NCBI RefSeq assembly: GCF_014635825.1
Contig: NZ_BMDO01000010.1
Coordinates: 62,001 to 126,000 of the forward strand
Source of the DNA: Mucilaginibacter galii
GTDB lineage: Bacteria; Bacteroidota; Bacteroidia; Sphingobacteriales; Sphingobacteriaceae
Length of the DNA: 64,000 bases
Direction of reading: 5' to 3'
Shown here in pieces: positions 25,548 to 33,589 of the stretch (its first letter is position 1; every line of letters begins with the position of its first letter). A program made the translations under genes and the position numbers. The notes under the pieces are model-generated. The model made no database searches and was not told the origin of the DNA. It saw only the letters and a program-made list of their open reading frames with translations.

Positions 25548-28500
25548 TTAAGATTTGGGTATGCTGATGATAAATTCGGTAAACTGGTTCTCCTGGGTTT
25601 TTACCGTTATGGCACCTCTGTGTTCCTTTATAATTTCCTGGCTTAAATAAAGGCCCAAGCCTGTACCTTTTGCCGTAGGTTTGGTGGTAAAAAAGGGCTG
25701 AAATAATTGCTTTTGCTCTATAGCCGATATCCCCTTACCGTTGTCTTCAATAATGATCTCAAAATTATCTTCATTAAAAATGGTAGTCACGGTAACCTGG
25801 GGTAAATGCCGTGCATGTGCCTTTTGCTTTTCGGCCACTACATAATAAGCATTAATAAGCAGGTTGTTGAGCACGGTATTCATCTCATGTAATAAGATGC
25901 TGGCCTCCTCCTGTTTGGCATCCAGGTTAAGCCGTATAGCTACATCTACGCCCGGAAACTCTTTGCGGCCTTCCTGTATTACTTGCTTTACGCTGGTTTC
26001 TACCAGTTTGTTAATGTCGGTGCTTACAAACTCGTTCGATTTCTCACGAAGAATTTTCTCCATCCCTTTTACAATCCGCGAGGCGCTTGAACCATGCTCA
26101 TGCACCTTGTTCATGTTGCTTTTTACGGTAGAGAGCAGGTCTATCACTTCCTCCTTATCATCGGCACTTATTTCGGGCTTTTCTATGAATTCCAGGCTTT
26201 CGTCTATCAAATCGCCGGAGAGGGAGGAGAAGTTATTGATATAATTAAGCGGGTTCAGAATACGGTCTACAATACCTTTGGTCAACTGACCTATCGACGC
26301 CAGTTTTTCCTGTCGGATGAGCTGCTCCTGGGTATTTTTAAGGTTTGAAAGCGTATCCTGAATATCCTCTAAAAGCGTTGTTTTAATGATAGCCGCCACA
26401 AAGTGCTCTTTAAGGTTCTTCAACAGGCTAAAGTCGCGCTCCTCAAAGGCATTGCGTTTTTGCCAATTCTCAATAATCATGAACGCATGAATTTGATGAT
26501 TAAGCTTAATTACCATCATTAAACTCGACTTGGCTTTATTGAAACTGGCTAACTGTTCATCCTTTTGAATACTCTTAACAGATTTGATAAAGTAGATATC
26601 TTCATAAATCTCTTCAGCCGCTGACAGGTAACGGGTTTCGGCTTCTTCGCCGGTGAGGTGAATTTGCTCTAACGCCGCCGTATTATAGCCATAGCTGGCC
26701 TTGAACTTAAAGCTATTGGTAGGTTTATCATATACCAGCATGGCGGCCTTTTCGGCCCCCCTAATGATGCGGGCTTTTTCTAAAATGGTTTGCAGCAGGC
26801 TATCGAAATCAATTTCGGCATTGATAGATTTTACAATCTGGTTGATCTTTTCTAACTCGTCGTTCTTACCGGCCAGTTCTAACGACTGGCTTTCAATGGC
26901 TTCTTTTTGCGTAATTACTTCGGCCGTGCGGTCTTTGATCAATCCTTCCAGTTTCTCCTTCTCCCGCTGAAGCTTTAAAGAACGCATTCGGGCCACTACC
27001 AATATGATGCCCGCGAGCACCAAAACATAAATAATAAAGGCCCATATAGTTTGATAAAAGGGCTTGGTGATGGTGAACCGGTAAGTAGCAGGCTTACTCT
27101 TGAAGCCAAAAATACTTTTAGCCTGCACGTGGAAAGTGTAGGTACCGGCGGGCAAATTAGAATACTCTTTTTCCTGCTGATTGAGCCAACTGGTGGTGTC
27201 GGTATCAAAACCTTCTAAATAATAATTGTACAGCATCCCTGTGCCACCTGCCGCCGAAGGAGAACTGAAAGTGAAACTGATATTATTGTCATGATAGTTT
27301 AGCGTTGGCTTGAAAGCTTTGTTCTGGGTGTAAGCAGGCAGGTTCTGTTCATTAAAATAGGTGCCGCTGAACAATAGTGAGTCGGTATTTACCTTTACCG
27401 ACCGGATGAGCGCCGGCTCAACCGCCGAAAGGCTTACCGCGCTGCGGGTATCTAAAAAAATAAGATTATCGGTACTACCCAGCCATATGCCTGACCCATT
27501 ATCATCAGGATATATGGCAAAAACTTGCTGATTTTTAACCGGGGCTAAAACTGCATTGGCAGGCACGTAGCCCGAGGTTGTCTTTTTAAAAGAGCTGATC
27601 TCGGTCCCATTACCCGAGGTTGTCCATAGCGTCCCGGTTTTATCCTGTACCATATGGCTAATCCAGTTTTGGTTTGCAGTTGAATCGCCTTTAAAAATAT
27701 TGATGTGCTCGAAACGGTTTTTGGCTTGATTAAATTGGTAAGCGCCTTTGATGGTGCCCACCAGCATTTTGCCATCTACCCAGTTTAAATGGTTGCCTGA
27801 ATTATAAGGCAAACCACGGGCCTGATCGTAGAAACGTGCTATTTTGCTCGTTTTGTTATAGCTTATCAACCCCTTAGATGGTATTTGCAGCCACAAGTAA
27901 CCCATTTCATCTTGTAAAATCTCGCGCACTTCATCGGTAATACCCGGGAGTTTTGCTTTTTGAACAAAGCGGCCGTTGGTATTTTGTAGTTCGGTTACGC
28001 CGTCTAACTGGCCTGCGTAAACAGTTTCGGGGTTGGTTTTCGATTGGCTTAAGGTTACCGAATAACCGGGAATTATACTTCGTGCGCTGCTGCCATCATA
28101 ACCGTATACCCCGGTGGAGGTGGCAACCAACAACTGGTTAGTTAACTTCAAAATATACAGGCATGGCATTTGCAAACCGGGCACTGCTACAAACTGCATT
28201 CGCTGGGTATTGTACACCATTAGTCCCTGATCTGTGGCTATATAAAGTTTGTTTTGAAAACGCGTAGCACCGGTTACATTCCCATTTACATTCTTCTTGC
28301 TGTTGTAGAACGACAGGTAAGAAGGCATTTCTACACGGCTGATGTTTTTTTCCGTAGCTATCCAAAATCCGTGGTTATTGTCTTCATATAAAAAATGGAT
28401 ATTATTATTGTATAACCCCGTAGTAGCCTTGCTAAAAATTTGCCTGGTTATACCTCCGGCCGTTATGACCACTACCCCACCATTTACGGTACCTATGGCG

Positions 28501-29321
28501 GTAGAACCATCATTCAGCTTAGTTGCACAAGCAATTAAATTGGTTTTGAAGTATGCATTGGCCTCGCATTGGTAAGGCGTAATACCCGATGCGGTTAACT
28601 TAAACAAGCCCTGGTTACCCGAACCAATAAGCACTTCATTTTTACCCGCGCTCACCATAGCGCCAACCGTTACCTGTTCCGAAAATAAACTGCCGCCCGC
28701 TACACTACTGAACCTGCCATTTCGAAACGCCTTTAACCCGCCTTGTTTAAGCTGCGCATACAAAATACCGTTTACATGAAATGCGCTGATAAGCGGACTG
28801 CCGGTGTTCCAGGCTTGTAATTTCTTTCCGTTCCACAAGATGACATGTGTACTGGTAATAAAGTATACACCTTCGCCCGTGGCATAACTGCTTATTACAT
28901 CAGGAAAGGTAATATGGTAAGGTTTGAGATAGGCGTTCAGGCTGGTAAACTGCATGCTGCCTAAGGCATTGGGCTGCAGGTAACCTATTTCGCCGCGGGT
29001 ACCTACAAAAACGCGCCCGCTTGGGTCGGTTACAAGGGTGTTTACCTTGGTGCGTTCTTGGGTTAAAATGGTTCGCCAGGTGCTGCCATCATACTCTAAT
29101 ACGCCGGTAAAGTTGGCAAAGTACATCACGCCCCGTTTGTCGGCCGTGATAGCAAAGTTTTGTCCGCTGGCTTGGTAATCGGCCGGTAAAAACTCACTTT
29201 GTACGGGGATGCCGGTTTCGGCGCCCATGGCCTGGGCAAAACATGCAGTATTACTGCAAACAGCAAGTAAGCAGGTTAAAACGCTCCATATATATCGGCT
29301 CAAGGCAGAGGTCATTTTCAT
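25548..29321 (-). CDS. Propeller-sensor histidine kinase-like protein with Asp in place of the phosphoacceptor His
   Basis: A 1257-residue transmembrane sensor. A signal peptide (1-29) precedes two-component-regulator propeller repeats (about 40-650, e.g. 'DEMGYLWLQIPSKGLISYN'), a Y_Y_Y domain (about 680-750), one membrane helix (about 760-782), a coiled coil, a GAF domain (about 840-990) and a kinase-like region (1001-1257). In the H box the sequence is 'TKGIVDRILNPLNYI': residue 1019 is Asp (codon GAC, read from 26265-26267) where His is expected. The ATP-binding part is intact: DNGKGI (1193-1198) and GTGLGL (1219-1224). Unlike classic hybrid sensors it has no receiver or AraC domain. The gene overlaps the membrane-transporter-like gene by ATGA. 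Confidence 0.9.
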   Translation of the reverse strand: MKMTSALSRYIWSVLTCLLAVCSNTACFAQAMGAETGIPVQSEFLPADYQASGQNFAITADKRGVMYFANFTGVLEYDGSTWRTILTQERTKVNTLVTDPSGRVFVGTRGEIGYLQPNALGSMQFTSLNAYLKPYHITFPDVISSYATGEGVYFITSTHVILWNGKKLQAWNTGSPLISAFHVNGILYAQLKQGGLKAFRNGRFSSVAGGSLFSEQVTVGAMVSAGKNEVLIGSGNQGLFKLTASGITPYQCEANAYFKTNLIACATKLNDGSTAIGTVNGGVVVITAGGITRQIFSKATTGLYNNNIHFLYEDNNHGFWIATEKNISRVEMPSYLSFYNSKKNVNGNVTGATRFQNKLYIATDQGLMVYNTQRMQFVAVPGLQMPCLYILKLTNQLLVATSTGVYGYDGSSARSIIPGYSVTLSQSKTNPETVYAGQLDGVTELQNTNGRFVQKAKLPGITDEVREILQDEMGYLWLQIPSKGLISYNKTSKIARFYDQARGLPYNSGNHLNWVDGKMLVGTIKGAYQFNQAKNRFEHINIFKGDSTANQNWISHMVQDKTGTLWTTSGNGTEISSFKKTTSGYVPANAVLAPVKNQQVFAIYPDDNGSGIWLGSTDNLIFLDTRSAVSLSAVEPALIRSVKVNTDSLLFSGTYFNEQNLPAYTQNKAFKPTLNYHDNNISFTFSSPSAAGGTGMLYNYYLEGFDTDTTSWLNQQEKEYSNLPAGTYTFHVQAKSIFGFKSKPATYRFTITKPFYQTIWAFIIYVLVLAGIILVVARMRSLKLQREKEKLEGLIKDRTAEVITQKEAIESQSLELAGKNDELEKINQIVKSINAEIDFDSLLQTILEKARIIRGAEKAAMLVYDKPTNSFKFKASYGYNTAALEQIHLTGEEAETRYLSAAEEIYEDIYFIKSVKSIQKDEQLASFNKAKSSLMMVIKLNHQIHAFMIIENWQKRNAFEERDFSLLKNLKEHFVAAIIKTTLLEDIQDTLSNLKNTQEQLIRQEKLASIGQLTKGIVDRILNPLNYINNFSSLSGDLIDESLEFIEKPEISADDKEEVIDLLSTVKSNMNKVHEHGSSASRIVKGMEKILREKSNEFVSTDINKLVETSVKQVIQEGRKEFPGVDVAIRLNLDAKQEEASILLHEMNTVLNNLLINAYYVVAEKQKAHARHLPQVTVTTIFNEDNFEIIIEDNGKGISAIEQKQLFQPFFTTKPTAKGTGLGLYLSQEIIKEHRGAITVKTQENQFTEFIISIPKS

Positions 29322-32300
29322 ATAACAGCTTCGTTTACAGCCCCGGCATTTAATGTATTAATCATCTTTTTGATACGGATATGATTTTCGGCCAATAGCT
29401 CGTACAACGTACTGGCACTAATTCTTATATAAGCGGTGTTCACCATAGCATTGATCGTTAGCTGACTGGTAGCGCCATCCTGTATGTACCAGTACATTTG
29501 TGCATTGGTAATATCCCTTTCGCCATGGTCGTCGGTAATGTGCAGGTGCCCGTTCATTACGAAGTAAGCCGCCTCGGTATCGTGCTCATCGGTTAGGATA
29601 AGGCTGCTGCCCGAGGCCAGGTACTGCTGTTTGATAACCTCGCACAGGTGCATCAACTCAAACATGGGCAAGTTTTTGAAAAATGGATTTTGCTTAAACA
29701 GCCCAATCACATCAGTGAGCAAGTAACGCTTATAATTAATATTCTTGAACCGCTTGGTACGCTCAAATACGCGTTCTTTATCGACATTAGTAAGGCGGTC
29801 TACCATGGCGGTAATGAGGTATGGATTACTATTATGCAATTTCCAGAGTACAGTTTCGCAATACAATTTGTTATGACTCAGCATCTGCCCAACCAACACT
29901 TCATCACTACCAGGAAAGGTGGCCAAAAGGTTTACGGCCATGGCTTTTGTCCAGTAGTTAATTTTGGTATAATCCTTATTGACGATATCTATCAGCCTTT
30001 CCTCTACAGGAAGTTTTTGTTGCGCGTAGTTGAGGTCATATGCCTGTACCAGTTCTCCATGTGTCAAGTCGCTCAACAACGGCATGATCAGCGCTTTAAT
30101 ATCGGCAGGGATGGTCATGTTTAACACCTCCATAGCATACGCCCGCGATTCGGGCGAAGAACCCTCAAAACTGTTGATGAAGAACCTGATCACGTTGGCA
30201 TCATACATCATCGACAGCAGCTTGAAGGTCAACCCAATCTTATAACGAAGTTCCAGTTCCAAACTATTTTTAAGCGCATGGGCGCCATCGGCATGTTCAA
30301 TATCAATACTGGCAGCGGCTATCCAGGCAATAATATCTATTTCATTCTCGATGTATTCTTTAATAACCGGGTGCTCTTTTACTGGGAACTGGTAGTGGCG
30401 ATTATATAAGGCTGTAAAAATATTGTTCCTGATATCGGGCTCCACCAGGTTGAGGTGCGATTTTAATACCTGGTCTACCTTGGTGCTGTCAATATCACCA
30501 ATGGATTTCACCACGCGGATATAACTTTGCTTAGGCAGGTCGCTGCGGTTAAGCAAAGCAGCCAGGTAAGGCAACAGGGCTTCCCCTACATGTTTAATGG
30601 CTTGCGTGGCCGAGTAGGCGGTTTCATCGTCGGTCAAGCTTTTGACCATCAAGGGCCACAATTCGCGTTTTTTAATATTGCCCGAAGCCATCAACGCAGC
30701 ATTACGCACCGGCGTAAATTCATCCTGCAATAGTTCGGTAAGTATTTTGTAGCTGTTGTAGTTTTGGTAATAAGCCATTAAATGAGCCACTGCTACCCTA
30801 TCACTCACACTTGCCGAGCGGGAAAGATTGACTGCCGACGAGTAATCCGTTTTCTGAACGTTGACCAGATAGTCTCTCGCCTCCGCGAAACGCTTAGCCA
30901 TGCCATTAAGATTACCATCCTTCAAACAAAAACCAAGAACCGGTATAGCAAGGGTAATATTCCCTTTTTGCAGCTTTTGCAAAATGATGCTTTGCAATGC
31001 TGCACTGCTTCGGGGCAATTGGCGCAGCAACATGAGGTTAAAGGCCGACGGCGCAATTTTTTCGAGCAGATTAAAGGCGATGCTGGTTTTATGAACATCG
31101 TGCACATCTACCAGGCCCATATAGCGGTTAATAGCCATGGCCTGTTTCTTTTCTTCCTCGCCTTTAAAGCCGCTTAATTTGGTAATTACCGATTTGAGCA
31201 AGTGCTTATACTCATGATATAGTTTGTAAGAAACCCAAATCCAAACGGCTATAATTACCAGAAAGATATAGTTATAGATAACCACATCCAAAAACTTAGC
31301 CTTTGAAAGCAGCACCAGCATTCCACCGGCAAATATGAACCCTATCGACTTGGAAACACCTTCTACCTTACTTTGCAGGGCTAACCTTTCTTCTACCGGA
31401 ACGGGCTGATAAAGTATTTGAAATGAGGTATCAAAAAAGAGTGTACGCACCACCCGTACAAACAAACGGCTCAAAATGATAAATGAAAAAAATAAGCCCA
31501 CCGTACCGTAAAACGTGCCCAGCGTGGCTGCCAGCAAAGTAGAAAAAGCCAGCAGCACCGGCAACAGCAATAAACTGAATAATAAGCTATACTTAGTAAG
31601 CACACGGCCGGATACAAAGGTTTTAAGCAGAAACTCCGCAACAGACATACTTCCCATAAAAATACTGATGAACCCACTAATGACCTTGGCATTCACAAAC
31701 TGGAGCTTCACTTGCCCCAGAAAAATAAAGTCGACATAGAAAGTGGCAAACAACGGGAACAGCGCCAGCACAAAAATGAGCATAAAGTACTTATTCTTGA
31801 ATATGCTGGTAGTCGCTTTTATGGGCTCATGCGTTACGGAAGCTGCCGGTGAGGCGGTATTGATCTTTCCGCTTAAATAACGCGTAATCATGGGCATGAT
31901 GAAAAGGCAAATGACCAGCCCGGCTATGGAAAAGTAAAATAGATCGGTGGTTTTGATGACTTTTAATAATAACGGAACCGAAAGGAAACTGATTACCCTG
32001 GCTAGTATTTCGCCCGAACCTATTAGGCCAAACAAGCGCTTGGCCTGGCTTATATTAAATATTTTGGCAGCTATGCCCCAAAAGCCAATGCCATTAAGCA
32101 TTATAAAAATATTATACCATACAAATAAGGCAAAAGCCGATGCCTTGCTTTGATTATGTATGTACTCGAACGACAAACCACATACGCTGATAAGCAAAAA
32201 GATGCCACCGGCTATAAATAGCTTGGAGAAAGAAATATAACGTTGCAAACGTTTAAACAATAACCAAACCATGTAGCTTACCACGCCCTGCCCCATGTAA

Positions 32301-32479
32301 GCATAGGGCAGCATAGAAATTTCAAACTTGCCTACAAACAGCGAGGTAGATGCCGTATAAAAGTAGGCGTAGGCCAAACCCATAAAAAACGAATACAAAG
32401 TAAGCAGCATCACTACTTTTTCTTCGCCCTTTTTAAGGTTGAAGACTTTGCTGGTTATCGTATTTATGGTGAGTGCCAT
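29318..32479 (-). CDS. NTP/NDP-exchanger-like membrane protein with HEAT repeats and cNMP-like domain
   Basis: A 1053-residue protein. Residues 1-430 hold about twelve transmembrane helices of the ADP/ATP-translocase (Tlc) / MFS style (LLTLYSFFMGLAYAYFYTAS, YMGQGVVSYMVWLLF). Residues 440-890 are helical HEAT-like repeats (AALMASGNIKKRELWPLMVKSL, LPYLAALLNRSD). Residues 920-1035 resemble a cNMP-binding domain (LPMFELMHLCEVIKQQYLASGSSLI, AAYFVMNGHLHITDD). Whether it transports nucleotides is unknown; Tlc transport is established in obligate intracellular bacteria and plastids, while free-living relatives with HEAT domains are uncharacterised. It is translationally coupled to the propeller sensor, so a role as sensor or transporter in signalling is inferred. 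Confidence 0.85.
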   Translation of the reverse strand: MALTINTITSKVFNLKKGEEKVVMLLTLYSFFMGLAYAYFYTASTSLFVGKFEISMLPYAYMGQGVVSYMVWLLFKRLQRYISFSKLFIAGGIFLLISVCGLSFEYIHNQSKASAFALFVWYNIFIMLNGIGFWGIAAKIFNISQAKRLFGLIGSGEILARVISFLSVPLLLKVIKTTDLFYFSIAGLVICLFIMPMITRYLSGKINTASPAASVTHEPIKATTSIFKNKYFMLIFVLALFPLFATFYVDFIFLGQVKLQFVNAKVISGFISIFMGSMSVAEFLLKTFVSGRVLTKYSLLFSLLLLPVLLAFSTLLAATLGTFYGTVGLFFSFIILSRLFVRVVRTLFFDTSFQILYQPVPVEERLALQSKVEGVSKSIGFIFAGGMLVLLSKAKFLDVVIYNYIFLVIIAVWIWVSYKLYHEYKHLLKSVITKLSGFKGEEEKKQAMAINRYMGLVDVHDVHKTSIAFNLLEKIAPSAFNLMLLRQLPRSSAALQSIILQKLQKGNITLAIPVLGFCLKDGNLNGMAKRFAEARDYLVNVQKTDYSSAVNLSRSASVSDRVAVAHLMAYYQNYNSYKILTELLQDEFTPVRNAALMASGNIKKRELWPLMVKSLTDDETAYSATQAIKHVGEALLPYLAALLNRSDLPKQSYIRVVKSIGDIDSTKVDQVLKSHLNLVEPDIRNNIFTALYNRHYQFPVKEHPVIKEYIENEIDIIAWIAAASIDIEHADGAHALKNSLELELRYKIGLTFKLLSMMYDANVIRFFINSFEGSSPESRAYAMEVLNMTIPADIKALIMPLLSDLTHGELVQAYDLNYAQQKLPVEERLIDIVNKDYTKINYWTKAMAVNLLATFPGSDEVLVGQMLSHNKLYCETVLWKLHNSNPYLITAMVDRLTNVDKERVFERTKRFKNINYKRYLLTDVIGLFKQNPFFKNLPMFELMHLCEVIKQQYLASGSSLILTDEHDTEAAYFVMNGHLHITDDHGERDITNAQMYWYIQDGATSQLTINAMVNTAYIRISASTLYELLAENHIRIKKMINTLNAGAVNEAVI

Positions 32480-32506
32480 GTTTGTTTTATGCTCAATATT
32501 TATTCA

Positions 32507-32597
32507 CGTCATTGCGAGGAACGAAGCAATCGCTGCACGACAGGTAGACATTTGCTTAGCCTACGCAGAGATTGCTTCGCTATCGCTCGCAATGACG
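32507..32597. repeat. Dispersed inverted repeat, CGTCATTGCGAGG family, copy 1
   Basis: The left arm begins CGTCATTGCGAGGAACGAAG at 32507 and pairs with the arm 32570-32597 ending CTCGCAATGACG. A second copy is at 43285-43372; the inner stretch CGCTGCACGACAGGTA is also shared, so these are true copies and not just similar palindromes. Confidence 0.92.
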
Positions 32598-32618
32598 GTT
32601 TTTGCTATTACCTCCCTC

Positions 32619-32745
32619 GCCGCCCGTTCAGGCGTCCACGCCTGAACGAAGTCCTGGTGTAAGCGTCCTCGCTTACAATAATTTGACCGTAAGCGTGGAC
32701 GCTTACATTGATTAGCATTCAGGCGTGGACGCCTGAATGGGCGGC
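32619..32745. repeat. Four-hairpin nested inverted repeat
   Basis: The outer arms 32619-32648 and 32716-32745 (GCCGCCCGTTCAGGCG... / ...GCCTGAATGGGCGGC) enclose four small hairpins: TTCAGGCGTCCACGCCTGAA, GTAAGCGTCCTCGCTTAC, GTAAGCGTGGACGCTTAC and TTCAGGCGTGGACGCCTGAA. Hairpins 1 and 4 share their stem, as do 2 and 3. A second element with the same architecture but other sequence is at 43021-43126. Confidence 0.9.
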
Positions 32746-32755
32746 AATTACATAT

Positions 32756-33589
32756 CTATACCTGCGGCTTTTCTACCGAAAAAACGCTACGTTTGAAATT
32801 GATGTAGATGTCGTTATCTAATGATTTGATCTTCAGCAATTCGCGGGTGGGCGTATCAAGTTCCTCGGCAATGGTCATGATGTAATCGTTCCACTCCTGT
32901 AGCTTCAATTCATCGCCCGAAAACTCTTCGTTCAGGCGGTTTACCGTATGCAAATGGTAATCGAAGGTCAACAGCTTGCGCACAGCGGTAAAGCCTGCAT
33001 CACGCATTAAAACGTAAAAGTCGCGGTTCAATAAAAAATGCCTGTTTTGCACCAACGATTCGTAACCGGCCAATTCATCCTTTTTCCTGATCACACTGGT
33101 GTAAAAGGTATAATCGTTATCTTCCAGATCGGGGTTCCAAACCACTACCCGGCCGCCCGGTTTTACAATGGCAAACAGGCTCTTAATTAAGTCCTTTTTA
33201 CAAATCTCGGGTATTTCATGCAAAAACATTTTACAGATCACGAGGTCATAATGATTAGCAGGCAAATCGAGCTGCAAGGCATCCTGATGCAGATAGCGCA
33301 CCTGCGATTGATTATTGTACAGTTCCTGCAACGCCTTTATTTTCACTTCGCCTTTTTTTAACTGAAACAGTCCTCCATCCAGCAAATCATACGCAAAGTT
33401 TATTTCAGGGTGACGCTGCATCAGCCGGATAAATATAGAGCCGTAGCCACCGCCAACATCAACCACGGTTTCGCCATCTTTAATGGCCAAAGCTTCAATA
33501 AACTCATTAAAGTCTACTTCCGATTCGCTGTGTACCACGGCGTAGTCGGCATTGCGTATCTCGTACGCGTTTAAGATAGGCTGCTTCAT
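32756..33589 (-). CDS. Class I SAM-dependent methyltransferase
   Basis: A 277-residue methyltransferase. The SAM-binding motif I is 'TVVDVGGGYGSIFIRLM' (about residues 40-56), with later motifs 'QDALQLDLPANHYDLVICKMFLHE' and 'VKPGGRVVVWNPDLEDNDY'. The layout resembles the catalytic domain of O-methyltransferases of the hydroxyneurosporene / caffeate type, without their N-terminal dimerisation domain. Substrate unknown. It overlaps the TonB-receptor gene by 4 bases (ATGA), which argues for a joint function, perhaps modifying a compound taken up or sensed by that receptor. Confidence 0.85.
   Translation of the reverse strand: MKQPILNAYEIRNADYAVVHSESEVDFNEFIEALAIKDGETVVDVGGGYGSIFIRLMQRHPEINFAYDLLDGGLFQLKKGEVKIKALQELYNNQSQVRYLHQDALQLDLPANHYDLVICKMFLHEIPEICKKDLIKSLFAIVKPGGRVVVWNPDLEDNDYTFYTSVIRKKDELAGYESLVQNRHFLLNRDFYVLMRDAGFTAVRKLLTFDYHLHTVNRLNEEFSGDELKLQEWNDYIMTIAEELDTPTRELLKIKSLDNDIYINFKRSVFSVEKPQV

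Larger units (their letters stand above)
32480..32755. other. Repeat-filled gap inside the signalling gene run
   Basis: This 276-base gap between the membrane-protein start and the methyltransferase stop is almost entirely made of two inverted-repeat elements (32507-32597 and 32619-32745), described separately. No gene is seen in it. Confidence 0.85.

Noticed and set aside
25548..29321. Full hybrid two-component system (SusR/BT-type HTCS)
   Set aside because: There is no receiver or AraC helix-turn-helix after the ATPase domain, and the protein ends right after it.
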